DNA of 64,000 bases from Membranipora membranacea (GCA_914767715.1 OU612074.1:11814062-11878061), one strand, 5' to 3'; shown: positions 24,016 to 36,595, counted from the stretch's first letter. Made by a program: numbers and translations. The notes: generated by a model not told the origin, from the letters alone.

Positions 24016-25524
24016 TAGTGATGGCAAATTGTCAGATTTTGGTGAGATGGGATGCGACCGAGACAGCAAGAAAATTCGGGACGAGACCAAGATGAGACCG
24101 AGACATATGTCGATACCGATAAAACATTCTTCAGATATCACAATTTAAAAGAATGATGGATATTCATCCACTATTCACTAGTGAAATTAGCTAAGAGTAC
24201 ATGTTAAGTTTGATTCAGTTTGTAATATATCATCTAAACATAAGGAACTATGTTGAGACCAAGTTTCAGTAAATTATGTCAAGTATTTATCCAATTATAG
24301 ATAGGGGTGGAACGGATCAGGGTTAGGCAACCTCGGATCGGATATCGGATCGGGCGATAACTTCAACCTCGGATCGGATCCGGATAACGCGTACAAACGC
24401 CAAGTCCAAACAGCTGTACTCTTGCACCATAATATACAGTTAAAGGTCACTGAATACATGGATAAACAGCGTCAACAATCTTTTCCCTGAACAATTACCC
24501 TAATTTAAATGCGCATGTATCTTCTTGGATATAATACTTTACAAGGACCAACTTATCACTCAAACAGCCACGGTGCAAGGGTCACACAAACAGTTTATTT
24601 GAAAGTATCTTTTAATGAGTACAAAGATCTCTTGACTCAATATGCCAAGATCACTCAAACCAATGAGGTTTAGTTCATTGCTCAAACCCCGATGTTTGTA
24701 ATCACTGAGTTTGAACAAACTCCCTGCACATAGGATAGGAATTGTCCTCCTACTTTGAAGAAGAGGATAACCTTGTACATTAAACTAGATAGTTTGTTAC
24801 AGGGAACATCATTGGACAAAAATTATGTCCTTATTCACAACGATCTGAGTAAAGATGCTTCTCTCAATTTCAGCAGAAAAACACATCCATAAAATTTAAT
24901 CAGCAACAATATAATTAGCTATGAAAATAAGATAGGTATTGATTGCCTAATGATAACCACTGAGTGCTTTCAGCCAAACTCCATTATCTAATCTGAACCA
25001 CAAATTAATGACTATCATACTTCTTTCCTTGTCATTATTAGTGAGATAAATTATGCTTAGTAAGTGTTGATTAAAAACGTATCATCTCGGATCAGACATA
25101 ACACATATCTGATCCGGTTTGTGGTTGAATCCGAGGCCAAATATCCGAAATTCAACTCCAACCTCAAGAGGTCGTTCCACCCCTAATTATAGATGCCTGA
25201 AGAAAGCTTTATGTAGTGTTGTAAGCGTTCATAATAATCACAGAAAAAATAATTATGACTAATAGCTATGTTTTATAATAATATAGTCTCAATTTATTGC
25301 GCTGTCAAATTAAATCCACAGCACAGTGGTTAAGATCGTGGACTGTGAGTAATATGGTCTCGGGTTCGAGTCCAGGTGCAGCCAGAATTTTGCCCAGCTG
25401 TAACCATTTATAAGTATTAGTCCCAACATTTAACAAGAGTTGTCTGTCTCGACGGGACGAGATACCATCCCGAGGAGACAAGTCTCGCGGGACCGGGAAT
25501 TGTCCCGGCCAGTTGCCATCACTA
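24016..25524. mobile_element. TIR element GTGATGGCAA, unit 3 (carries a nested element)
   Basis: Same ends as in units 1 and 2. It is enlarged by a separate hAT-like insertion at 24302-25185; without it the element would be about 617 bp. Confidence 0.6.
24302..25185. mobile_element. hAT-like non-autonomous element, 884 bp
   Basis: Perfect 13-bp terminal inverted repeats TAGGGGTGGAACG/CGTTCCACCCCTA, with an exact 8-bp target duplication ATTATAGA (24294-24301 and 25186-25193). The empty site 'ccaattatagatgcctg' is present in the other units. Subterminal regions are rich in CTCGGATCGGAT-type repeats on the left and their inverted forms on the right, which could bind a transposase. There is no open frame of note, so it depends on a transposase encoded elsewhere. 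Confidence 0.9.
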
Positions 25525-25808
25525 GGCTATTCAATAATAGTTTTCTTTTGAAACTAACTAGTGTAGAGACACATCATCAAGCAAAGATGTGATGTAGTCC
25601 CTGGATTATTAGGCAGGTGTAGACCCAGTTGGTTTTGGCAGGTGATACAAGAAGGGGAAAAGAAAGCTGCAATTAATATTAGTTCAAAGCATCTCATTAA
25701 GTGTTTTGTTTTACTGCTGCAGGTGACTTAAGGAGATCCGAATAAAATTTAGTTATCAGTGCCAACAATATGCAAAATGTCAAGGTCATCTCACAAAACC
25801 AATATGGA

Positions 25809-26533
25809 GACAAGGTGGCCGAGTGGTTAAAGAGGTAGGAATCGAAGGGGGTGCACGGGGATTAATCATGTGAAGTGACAGGCAAGACCATTGGCTGATC
25901 AATGTAATTAGAGGCGGAGAATGGCCTTGGTCTCCGCCTCTAACAGCCAGTCCACGTTGCATTCTCAAGTGGTCAAGTGTGTTATATAAGAAATTGCGAT
26001 TCGCAGACACCCATAAATAAAGTTGAATAGAAGCTATGATATAGTAGCTATTGTTGTGCAGGCTCATCACACTTGGGATTATAGGGTTTAATTACAACGG
26101 TCAATTTCAATCTTGACAACGGTATCTAGGCAACCTCTAAAACCATAAATCATAACGTCAAAATTGACCAATAAGAGCTCGTATATTTTGAAGCGGATGA
26201 TTTGAAATCATCGGAACTGGGCAATTTCGTATGACATCAGTCATATTTTCACCACTTTCTAATGCCATTATTGGAATGAAAATTTATTGGGTATGTGTAT
26301 CACACAATTCCGCATCAGCTTGTCTGATTCCCATTAAAAATAATTCACTGCTTCTCCTCTTAATTCCGAAAAAGCAGGAGGAATTTGAATGCTGCTAACC
26401 CCATTTGAATTTGATATGGCTGGGTGATTGCTTTACATTGACTGGCCCTTATATACCGGTCGAGGCACTTTAAGGCGATGGACTGCTAATCCATTTCCCT
26501 CTGGGAGCGTGGGTTCAAATCCCATCCTTGTCG
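25809..26533 (+). pseudogene. tRNA-Ser(GCU) split by an insertion, unit 3
   Basis: The 5' part 25809-25830 (acceptor and D arm up to GTGGTTAA) and the 3' part 26474-26533 (from GGCGATGGACTGCTAAT) would give a normal tRNA if joined. They are separated by about 640 bp inserted in the D loop. The T loop has GGTTCAAATCC. It cannot give a tRNA unless the insert is removed. Confidence 0.85.
25831..26469. mobile_element. 639-bp insertion with TTAA duplication inside a tRNA gene
   Basis: TTAA occurs at both edges (25827-25830 and 26470-26473) and once in the intact tRNA copies. The ends show only AG..CT symmetry, so the class is uncertain; a decayed piggyBac-type MITE is possible. Inside is a perfect 13-bp hairpin (25908-25920 with 25931-25943). 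Confidence 0.65.
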
Positions 26534-26910
26534 CGTTACTTTTAGAGACCAATCTATAAGGAGAAAAGATGAATAGGTAAGGAACTGACTCATGTGCGGC
26601 AATGGTTGACAATGATGCAAAGAATGAATGAAATGAAAAATATGAAGGATGTGATCAGTTGCGAAGTGATTATTGTTTCTTATCTGCATGTTACATAAGG
26701 CGTGGTCTCCTTGAGATTCTAGGTCAATGAACACAATCAAGGTCAGTTTTTAGTAAGTTGCTTTATTGGTATAAGGTAAGTGCTAAGATTACTCATAAAA
26801 TTAACAAATTTGGTTTAATTATGAGAAAAATAAGTAGTTATTGTAATAGTCACATCTTTCTACGGTGTCTTCATCGGAATGTGTCTGTCATATGTCAGGC
26901 GCCAGCGAGC
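26534..26910. repeat. B downstream block before B2
   Basis: Shared sequence between tRNA-Ser and B exon 3 found in every unit. It starts 'agagaccaatctataagg' and includes 'gtgatcagttgcgaagtgattattg'. No gene seen. Confidence 0.6.
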
Positions 26911-27755
26911 TTACAAAATATATTCTGTTGTAACTAAAAGAAAAAAACAACACTCATCGTTAATCTATATCATCACTTGCAGCATAATCCACCAAGAAAT
27001 TACTCTAATGATTTTGGAATTTTTGTTGGTATTTCCAAAAATATATGCAGTATGTGTTTTAACAAGATTTTTTTAATTTAAGGTAGCCAAAGACCACCTG
27101 AATGAGTTTTTAGAATGTCACAGAATAGGATTGAATCTGTCAGTACTTACATTGGCCTGTGGTGAAGTCCAGGAGGGATGGAGTGGTTGCTGGAGCTGCA
27201 TGTGTTGCTGTATCTGGTCCTCCTCTTCTTCCTTGTCCATTGGGACCATCACCTCTTATGCCGCCATTTGATCCATTTCCCCTTCTTCCTCCATTAGTTC
27301 GATTTCCATCTCCTCTTCTGCCACCATTTTGACCACCTCTTCTGTTCCATTAGCCCCATTTCTTTCTCCGTTCTGTCTGCCCCTTCCTCCAATCCTTCCT
27401 CCTCTTGCACCATCTTCACCTCCTTGTCTTCCAGCACCGTCATTTCTACCTAATATCCCTCCTAGTCCTGTCCTCTGACCACCCTGACCTCTTCCAGGCT
27501 GACCAGCATTTCTTCCACCAACTCCTCTTCCTCCACCATAGCGCTGAGCATCACTAAGGCATACCACTAAAAACAATAAGAGAATCAAAATTAGCATCCA
27601 AACATTATTTAAACTTATCTAAATATATATGCAGACTATGATACACTTGTTCTAAAAATGTCTACATGATTCAGAATCTAGTGTTATAAAAAAGCTTTCA
27701 TGATTTACTTACAAAGGATGGTAGCAAGAAAGAGTCCAAATACTTTGTTGTCCAT
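26911..27755 (-). pseudogene. B2: frameshifted Gly/Arg-rich secreted protein gene
   Basis: Exons 27755-27713 (MDNKVFGLFLATIL), 27566-27151 and 26933-26911 (FTTEYIL). The leader ends VCLSDA before QRYGGGRGVG, parallel to A. Exon 2 is 416 bases instead of 417: one T is missing from the plus-strand run at about 27344 relative to B3 and B4. The frame leaves the Arg-Gly-Asn register after ..NGANG, runs through an acidic Glu/Met-rich stretch and stops at 27258-27256. The truncated product would be 117 aa. Without the lost base the register would continue through GDGPNGQGRRGGPD to TTPSLLDFTTGQ, showing a recent lesion. Confidence 0.75.
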
Positions 27756-27834
27756 GATGTGAGTTGTTTGAAGCTCTAGACGTTTATAATGTTCCAAGTC
27801 AGCAGGTTGTGCTGAATATTGGGCTTCCACTCAG

Positions 27835-27842
27835 CTTTTATA
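27835..27842 (-). promoter_or_regulatory. B2 TATA box
   Basis: TATAAAAG on the minus strand followed by CTGAGTGGAAGCCC and the ATTCAGCACAACCTGCTGA block. The promoter looks intact although the gene is broken. Confidence 0.6.
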
Positions 27843-27879
27843 CTTTCTTTTCACTGCAATCATACTATAATAAGAAAAC

Positions 27880-28642
27880 AATCAATCAAATTAATAAACA
27901 ATTTTCAGGGATTAACTAAAATATCAATTGAAGCAATATCATCACAGCTAGCTAAGTCATGACTAAATATCTATGAAAGCTATAAGTCTGACATCGTAAG
28001 GACAAAAATAAGTTCTAAGCATTTGAAGTTACTGTGGAAGGACAGCTGAGCAACCTTTAAAATTTAAAAAATAATTTGTTTGTATAAGAATAATACGGGT
28101 GTTTGTCATCCTCACTACTTTGATATATAAGGGTAGCAGGGAGGCACTGCCTCCCAATGATGGTTAAGCCAGGTGGCCTGTAACACAATGATTGTAAAAT
28201 AAAATAAATAAATAATCAGTCCCGATTCGAAACTCCAAATAACCAGATTTCATTTTGATACTGGCTCAGTTAAATAAAAAATATTGAAATTAACTCTTCA
28301 AAACACTTCTATAGAAGTTATCTGATTGATGATGCTTATTTTGATATGGAACTAGAGTTATTCTGATTCCAAACTTTTTCCGTGGGTGGGTGTTTCAAAA
28401 ACTTAAATTCTGTAATTTCATACTCTCATGGAGACTTGCATTGCAAGGCTACTTTGCCTCCCTGAGATAATGAAGTTAACACAGTGTATTCCGTAATTTG
28501 GACAAGTATTGAGCCAAAAAAAATTTTGATTTTGACATGTTCTTCTTCTTCTTCTTTAGGACAGCCACCTCTCTGATGAAGTCGACCAGCGATCCATCAT
28601 TTGATGGAATTTGGTGAAGAAACAGATTGATAGCATAGTTTT
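27880..28642. repeat. B upstream block cut at an inversion breakpoint
   Basis: Matches the first ~650 bases of the usual B-A spacer, up to 'agattgatagcatagttttc'. There it joins, in reverse, to A downstream sequence. A short (TTC)n/CTT run is at 28543-28556. Confidence 0.65.
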
Positions 28643-28870
28643 CAGTTATATGGGCAGCTTGCTGCACACTTAAATTCAGGAGGTCCTCTATGGCCTCACC
28701 TCTAGGATGCATTCTAGTTTTCTTGGATGTACCACACTCTCAATATGAAGATTTCGGGCAACTTGCGTCTCTCTTTAGGGACAGCCGAACATCTGTTTTG
28801 TCATGAACAGGACTAACCTTATACAACCTGCTCATGTTGTCAATTTACAGAACAGTTTTTGAAAGTATTG

Positions 28871-28952
28871 CGTCAAGGATGGGATTCTAACCCACATTCC
28901 CAGGGGGAAATTGATTAGCAGTTCATCGCATTAATCACTCCGCTACCTTGTC
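28871..28952 (-). pseudogene. tRNA-Ser-like remnant in the inverted segment
   Basis: 82 bases on the minus strand. The 3' acceptor arm has a substitution (CCTTGAC) and the T loop reads GGTTAGAATCC; the anticodon stem is mismatched as in the other remnants. Confidence 0.65.
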
Positions 28953-29604
28953 TTCATATTGGCATGGTGAGATGACCTTCACCTTTGATGTGTTGATGGC
29001 ATTGATAAGTTCCATAAATGATAATATAATATAATTATTAGTATTCTCACTTTGAGTTTTATAATTTTTATCAAGAGGCAAAGCAAGTGTGGCTACACAT
29101 CGAGCAAAGAATTGACGAAGGCCCAGGAAAAAAAGTCAACGTCAGGCTGTAACAGTCATCAAGTTGTAATTATACAACATAACTTGCACTCCTGTGTCTT
29201 TTGCCACAATTTGACATTACAATTAATTCTAAAACCATACAAAAAAGAACAGCTTCAAGCAACAGAAAATTCAAAGTTGATCTGATCATTCTATCTCTCT
29301 CCGTAAACATTGCAGACAAGATATCAATATCTACTAAAGGTATATGGTGCTATTGGTGGCTTCTGATTTTTTCACAAAATGTATGCAGCAGAAGGGCTTC
29401 TTCCTCATATCAAATTTGCAGAAATTAGCACATCTTCAAAAACACAACTATTATATTGTCATGTTACCTCTGTGATGAGGAGTTGTTTTGCTGGTAACAA
29501 CTGCTTTTAAAACAGTTCATCATTCTCTCCAAGGTTTACTTTTTAGTTGTTCTCGACTAGACCTTTGTTGATTTATCATGTTCAGTTAAATTTGGTATAT
29601 ATAA

Positions 29605-29775
29605 GCATTGGCACAGCTGTCTATCAGCTGCAGTTCAAAGGCAATTTAAGTTTTTGCAATCATGATTTCCGATGCACGATGTTCAGCACAACCTACCAAC
29701 TTTGGACACCATTGCGCGGAATACACTTTCCGGTTAATGCGAGGTCAATCCTCATCATTATTTCTGCCAACAATA
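29605..29775 (+). other. C remnant in the inverted segment
   Basis: Here on the plus strand: GTTCAGCACAACCTACCAAC begins at 29681. Same relation to A4 (convergent) as in the other units. Confidence 0.4.
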
Positions 29776-30223
29776 TTTGCTTGCTAAATTTAACTGGAGA
29801 AGAGAATATAGTTATGAGTTGTTTTATTCCAAGCCAAAGATGCAAGCTATGGATGACCCATTTAGTTAGTTAGTTGTTACGACACTTTTCAAATATTATT
29901 TCATTTGAAATATCATGACCTCAAAACAGTAAACAGCAAAGCTATGTTGCGCAATTCGAATGATAGTTTTATTTTGAGCCGAATGAGGTCTAACCTTTGC
30001 TATATACTAAAGTGTTTGTGCCAGTATTTAATGCAAAATAGGAAAGACTGAGTACAGATTTTTAATTTGCAGTTTTATTAATATAAGTGTGCGTCGAAAA
30101 AACAATGAATTGAATGCATATTATATGTTATGGAGATAATAAATCTTGGGTGTCATCTCAGGATTATTATTTGAAAGTTTTCTTTGTCTGTCAATTTCTC
30201 GTCATCTGTCAAGGTCAACAAGT

Positions 30224-31290
30224 TTACAAAGTAAATCCAGTTATAACTAAAATAAAAAGAACAAAAACTTGTTTACATAATACTATCTCTGCTCCATCAG
30301 AATCCGAATAAGATAAGATAAAACAAGATAAGGGTAAAGGCAGATGACTTATGGAATTTTCAGGTCCCTCTAAATGTTCTAATTTATATTATCATTTACT
30401 CATACAGGATATGATTGAGTGAAGATGTACTTACATTGTCCTGTAGTGAAGTCCAGGAGAGATGGAGTGGTTACTGGAGCCGCATCTGTTGCTGGTTCAG
30501 GTCCTCCTCTTCTTCCTTGTCTTCCATCAGGTCCATTTCCAGCTCCTCTCCTGACTCCATTTTGACCACCTCTTCTACCAACATTTTGTCCATTTCCATC
30601 TCCTCTTCTTCCTCCATTTTGGCCACCTCTTCTGCCTCCATTAGCACCATTTCTTCTTGCATTTTGTCTGCCCCTTCCACCGATCCTTCCTCTTCTTGAA
30701 CTGTCTTCACCACCTTGTCTTCCAGCACCTCCATTTCTACCTAATATCCTCCCTAGTCCTGTCCTTTGACCAACCTGACCTCTATCAGGCTGACCAGCAC
30801 CTCGAGCTCCTACCCCTTGTCCTCCACCATAGCGTTGAGCGTCACATAGACATACCACTAAAACAATAACAATAACAATTAATTAAAACTCACTGTCAGC
30901 TTTTTGTTGATTTCCTGCTTTTTACTCTTATGAAGAGACGACTTTAATTTTAAAGAAGAACATAAAGACTGTACCAGAGTAGTAAATAAGCTGCAAAATT
31001 ATATGTGGAATTGGTAATTGATGACACTAAAGTGATAAAAAAAAGTACCAATAGTGTGATATGTTTGCAGCAAAAATATAAGTCTTGTCATGATAATGGT
31101 ACATTTATCACATCACATATCTAACACCAATCCTAAAAATTTGCTTGCTGAAAGGATACCTGGTTTATTGACATTATGTTAAAATGTAAGAACGTTATTC
31201 TGACTTTCATATCAGTTAACAATTAGTGTGTGATTTTATTAACTCACAAGCAATGGTTGCAACAAAGAGTCCAATTACGATGCTATTCAT
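30224..31290 (-). CDS. A4: secreted Gly/Arg/Asn-rich protein, 162 aa (reverse orientation)
   Basis: Exons 31290-31248 (MNSIVIGLFVATIA), 30857-30435 (423 bases) and 30246-30224. The exon 1 donor is GTGAGT where other copies have GTAAGT, still acceptable. Intron 1 ends in an (AAC/AAT)-rich stretch on the plus strand next to the acceptor. Exon 2 is indel-free relative to A1, with NGPDGRQGRRGG for NGPNGRQGRRGG. The tail reads FITGFTL because ACA became ATA. Poly(A) signal in reverse at 30074-30079. The frame is intact. The TATA box is at 31376-31369. The neighbour B2 is now upstream-facing in the same direction, not divergent. Confidence 0.8.
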
Positions 31291-31368
31291 TTTGAGAATA
31301 ATTGGAAGCTAACGATGCTTTCAATGTTCCAATTTAGCAGGTTGTGCTGAACATTGGCATTCACTCAG

Positions 31369-31376
31369 CTTTTATA
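31369..31376 (-). promoter_or_regulatory. A4 TATA box
   Basis: TATAAAAG on the minus strand followed by the standard block. Only about 750 bases of the upstream block remain before the inversion joint, so distal control sequence is lost. Confidence 0.65.
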
Positions 31377-32395
31377 CTTCTTTATACCGATATACTTCAT
31401 AAATTGGAGAACATGCAATCAAATCAATTATCAATTTTAGAAGATTATCTTTGAAATCCACTGAGGCAATAGTCCTGATATAATTGGCTTGGAAACTAAC
31501 AATAGATGATGTCTCTACATGTGAGCGGCAATCTTGACATAAAAATAACTTAAGTCAGAATACTGTAATCATAAGTCATCTGTGTTGTCTCAATTTGAAG
31601 CTTCGGTAGTGGAGGCATGTTCAAGTCATCAGAACTAAATATAAATGATATTTTAAATATTAATTAAATGTTTGACAGGTCAAAAAATCCCTCCAGAAGG
31701 GTATCTGGTGCCATCAAATTCTGCTTTGACGAATTTATTAATGCCGTAAGTGGGTTTAATATCAGCTTGTGGAAGCTGCTTAACTTTAAGTAGCATCATC
31801 ATTCCTAATCTCATAAATGATTTGCTGATGCGATACCTTAGTTTTTAGAAACGCGATGGCAAATTAAAAATTTTTTTTTTACATCATTACGTTTACCATG
31901 CTCAGTTATGATGCAACTGTATTGATGTTGTTTGATGTATCAAAACTAAAAGCTATGAGCCGGTATATCAAAAAACTTCCAATTTTTCCCATTTTTTTCA
32001 AGTTCATAGCTAGAAATAAAAACATAAAGCCTGCATATAAATACTACTCAAAGGTGAATGTATGAGTATATAGTTTTGCATAATTTAAACAACTATAATA
32101 TTCCATGTTTGCCGGAGTAAACACATTGATACTTTGATCTTACCAATAGTGAGACGCAAGTTGCCCGAAATCTTCATACTGAGAGTGTTGTACATCTAAG
32201 AAAACTAGATTGCATCCTAGAGGTGAGGCCATAGAGGACCTCCTGAATTTAAGTGTGCAGCAAGCTGCCCCAATAACTGAAACATGCACTAATTGCTCAT
32301 TGGCAGTGATACTTTGATCTTAGCCAATAGGCAGAGAAGCATTGTACAATGTTAATAAGTGACTAGGGTTAGGCATTGTCCTGTGGGGTAGTTAG

Positions 32396-32967
32396 TAGTG
32401 ATGGCAAATTGTCAGATTTTGGCGAGACGGGACGCGACCGATACAGCAAGAAAATTCGGGAAGAGACCGAGATGAGACCCAGACATATGTCGATACCGAT
32501 AAAACATTCTTCAGATATCGCAATTTTAAAGAATGATGGATATTCATCCACTATTCACTAGTGCAATTAGCTAAGAGTACATGTTAAGTTTGATTTGGTT
32601 TGTAATATATCATCTAGACTTAAGGAACTATGTTGAGACCAAGTTTCATTAAATTATGTCAAGTATTAATCCAATTATAGATGCCTGAAGAAAGCTTTAT
32701 GTAGTGTTGTAAGCATTCATATTATTCACAGAAAAAATAATTATGACTAATAGCTATGTTTTATAATAATATAGTCTCAATTTCTTGCGCTGTCAAATTA
32801 AATCCTCAGCGCAGTGGTTAAGATCGTCGACTGTGCAGCCAGGATTTTTGTCCAGCTGTAACCATTTATAAGTATCAGTCCCAACATTTAACAACAGTTG
32901 TCTGTCTCGACGGGACGAGATACCGTCCCGCGGGACCGGAAATTGTCCCGTCCAGTTGCCATCACTA
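32396..32967. mobile_element. TIR element GTGATGGCAA, unit 5
   Basis: Both ends are present. The internal tRNA-like part is shortened: the stretch with GGTTCGAGTCC is missing. Confidence 0.6.
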
Positions 32968-33245
32968 GGCTACTCAATAACAGTTTTCTTTTGAAACTAA
33001 CTAGTGTAGAGACACATCATCAAGCAAAGATGTGATGTAGTCCCTGGATTATTAGGCAGGTGTAGACCCAGTTGGTTTTGGCAGGTGATGCAAGATGTGG
33101 AAAAGAATATTAATATTAGTTCAAAGCATCTCATTAAATGTTTTGTTTTACTGCTGCAGGTGACTTAAGGAGATCCGAATAAAATTTAGTTATCAGTGCC
33201 AACAATATGCAAAATGTCAAGGTCATCTCCCAAAACGAATATGGA

Positions 33246-33327
33246 GACAAGGTGGCCGAGTGGTTAAGGCGATGGACTGCTAATCCATTTCCCTCTGGGA
33301 GCGTGGGTTCGAATCCCATCCTTGTCG
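33246..33327 (+). tRNA. tRNA-Ser(GCU), unit 5
   Basis: Same 82-base sequence as at 10475, all arms intact; TTTT follows shortly after the 3' end. Confidence 0.92.
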
Positions 33328-33698
33328 CATTTCTTTTAGAGACCAATCTATAAGGTGAAAACATGAATAGGTAAGGAACTGACTTATGTGCGGCAATGGT
33401 TGACAATCATGCAAAGACAGTGAAAAATATGAAGGATGTGATCAGTTGCGAAGTGATTATTGTTTCTAATCTGCAAGTTACATCAGGCGTGGTCTCCTTG
33501 AGATCCTAGGTCAATGAACACAATTAAGGTCAGTTTTTACTAAATTGCTTTATTAGTATAAGGTTAGTGCTAAGATTACTCATAAAATTAACAACTTTAG
33601 TTTAATTATGAGTAAAAATAAGTAGTTTTGGTAATAGTCACATCTTTCTAGGGTGTCTTCAGCGGAATGTGTCTGGCATCTGTCAGGCGCCAGCGAGC

Positions 33699-33721
33699 TT
33701 ACAAAATATATTCTGTTTTAA
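33699..33721 (-). pseudogene. B exon 3 relic, unit 5
   Basis: Identical remnant and deletion junction to those at 10912 and 18126. Confidence 0.7.
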
Positions 33722-33734
33722 CTAAAAGAAAAAA

Positions 33735-36580
33735 AATAAGTTCTAGGCATTTGAAGTTTCTGTGGAAGGACAGCTGAGCAACCTGTAAAATTTAAAAAAT
33801 AATTTGTTTGTATAAGAATAATACGGGTGTTTGCCATCCTCACTACTTTGATATATAAGGGTAGCAGGGAGGCACTCCCTCCCAGTGATGGTTAAGCCAG
33901 GTGGCCTGTAACACAATGATTGTGAAATAAAATAAATAAATAATCAGTCCCGATTTGAAACTCCAAATAACCAGACTACATTTTGATACTGGCTCAATTA
34001 GATAATAAATATTGAAATTAACTCTTAAAAACACTTCTATAGAAATTATCTGATTGATGATGCTTATTTTGATATGGAACTAGAGTTATTCTGATTCCAA
34101 ACTTTTTCCGTGGGTGGGTGTTTCAAAAACTTAAATTCTGTAATTTCATACTCTCATGTAGACTTGCATTGCAAGGCTTCTTTGCCTCCCTGAGATAAGG
34201 AAGTTAACACAGTGTATTCTGTAATTTGGACAAGTATTGAGCCAAACAAAATTTTGATTGTGACATGTTCTTCTCAGACAAAAATACACTTCTTTAGGAC
34301 AGCCACCTCTCTGATGAAGTCGACCAGCGATCTATCATTTGATGGAATTTAGTAAAGAAACAGATTAATACCATAGTTTTCTATATTTGACAATAAGAAG
34401 CACAACCAAAAACAAGGATGATGAACATAATTAACATTCTCCATTTTGTTCCTTTGTAACAGTCAAACTAGAGTCCAGATAAGTGCCGAATACTTCAGAA
34501 CTGATTATATATGTTATCTCAATAATATTATTTTTAATATAGTTGCTTTTAAATTGATTTGTTACCGATTTGTTACGTTATCTTACATGTTTTATCAGAG
34601 CACCCTATGTAAGCATTTTATTTCTCAAATACGAAACACATCTTCTTTTGCATTGTTACCGAAGCCCATTATCCTGGTCTTATCAATCCCGTCATTTTAG
34701 GAAGTATGGTTGTTCCCTGCTTGTGAAAGCTGTATCATTTGAGAAGAATCAATTTTAGGCTTAAGATTTAGGAATTATTTTTATTATTTAGATCTATATG
34801 ATTGATGATGTAAAATGGGTCATAATGTATGTCAACATGTCAATTTAAATCAACCACTTTATCCTCTTAAACTACTATATTGTTATTCAAACTTGCCGGT
34901 CGCTGGATCAATTAAGTAGCATCATTATGAGGATGGGGATTTACAAATTATTATTAATTTTAAATCCTAAAACTGGGCAACAGCTTTCAACCTTTCAAAT
35001 CCTGTTTTAGCAATTCCCTCAAAATAATATTTTCCCGATTTTGATATCAATCTATTTATTGATACAATGACGTAAACTGAGATATAATCTATGTGAATCA
35101 GTCATTTCAAATTGACCACTTTATTCCTCCATTAAACTTGCCAGCTCACTAATGATTAATTTTAACAACATTATCCTCTTAGGAGCAAGGAATCTGTCAC
35201 AAGCAGCTGGAGTTATTTCACTATATCAGAGCACCGAAAATAAATACAGTTCATCTACATAATGTACAATATGCCACATATATTCATCTTTTCACAGAAG
35301 TTTTTTATGATAGAAGAACAATAGCCCATTGACATCGAGATTACGCTATTAACATGTGTATCTCTGATTGTTAGAGTCAATTTAGTAGCAGTAACTAACA
35401 TTTACCCGTCCCTAATTAATAAAATTGAACACGGGGTGTCACACCATATTCCATGTGATGGTATTTGTGAATAAATTCTCTCCCTACCGATCAGAGATAT
35501 AAATGCAATAGTATGTCACGTGATCAGTGTGGAACAATAGGGCAACAATGATCGAATGAGTCAAATCATGGAGGTCTGTGGAACAGGTATAAAAAAAGAA
35601 TTAAAGTAATAAAATATGTGCATGGATTGTTGGATAAACAAATAGAAATAAAAATTATGCAAATGAAGTTATTAATATTTGTGTTTAAAACTTGGAATTC
35701 TTTTGAACTTCAAGCGGTCTTATAAATACAGTACACAATATACAACCATGTGCAATATAAAACAGCTTCAGTTTAAAAACTTTGAAAATAGAGATTCCTT
35801 CCCATCATACTTGAACAGGGGGAACAAACTCTAAATCGATCAATGTGTTTACTCCGGCAAACATGGAATAGTATTGTTGTTTAAATTATGCAAAACTATA
35901 TACTCATACATTCACCTTTGAGTAGTATTTATATGCAGGCTTGCTGCAAATAAATATGTTTTTATTTCTAGCTATGAACTTGAAAAAAATGGGAAAAATT
36001 GGAAGTTTTTCGATATACCGGCTCATAGCTTTTAGTTTTGAAACATCAGACAATCATCGATATAGTTGCATCATAACTGAGCATTGTAAAGGTAATGATG
36101 AAAAAAAAAATTTAATTAGCCATCGCGTTGCAATAGACTAAGGTATCCCATCAGCAGATCATTAATGAGATTAGGAATGATGATGCTACTTAAAGTTAAG
36201 CAGCTTCCACAAGCTGATATTAATCCCACTTAAGGCATTAATGAATTTGTCAAAGCTGAATTTGATGGCACCAGATACCCTTCTGGAGGGATTTTTTGAC
36301 CTGTCAAACATTTAATTAATATTTACAATGTCATTTATATTAAGTTCCGATGACTTGAGCTTGCCTCCACTACCGGAGATTTGAGACAACACAGATGACT
36401 TATGATTACAGTATTCTGACTTAAGTTATTTTATGTCAAGATCGCGCTCACATGTAGAGACATCATCTATTGTTAGTTTCCAAGCCAATTATATCAAGAC
36501 TATTGCTTCAGTGGATTACAAAGATAATCCTCTAAAATTGATAATTGATTCGATTGCATGTTCTTCAATTTATGAAGTAT
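33735..36580. repeat. A upstream block, unit 5
   Basis: Copy of the shared block with a deletion near 34780 of the 'ggattaataagtgcaaaaacagg' part. No gene supported. Confidence 0.7.
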
Positions 36581-36595
36581 ATCAGTATAAAAAAG

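Larger units (their letters stand above)
28643..32129. repeat. inverted segment carrying A4
   Basis: About 3.5 kb in reverse orientation relative to all other A units. In plus-strand order it holds A downstream sequence, a tRNA-like remnant, the C block, A4 and about 750 bases of A upstream block. The left joint is at 28643. The right joint is near 32129, where 'aaacacattgat' changes to 'actttgatctta' and then 'gtgagacgcaagttgcccg', a complex junction with a few bases of microhomology. Confidence 0.75.

Noticed and set aside
24330-24390. GGATCGGAT repeats as operators or binding sites of a host gene
   Set aside because: They lie inside the hAT-like element near its end and belong to that element.
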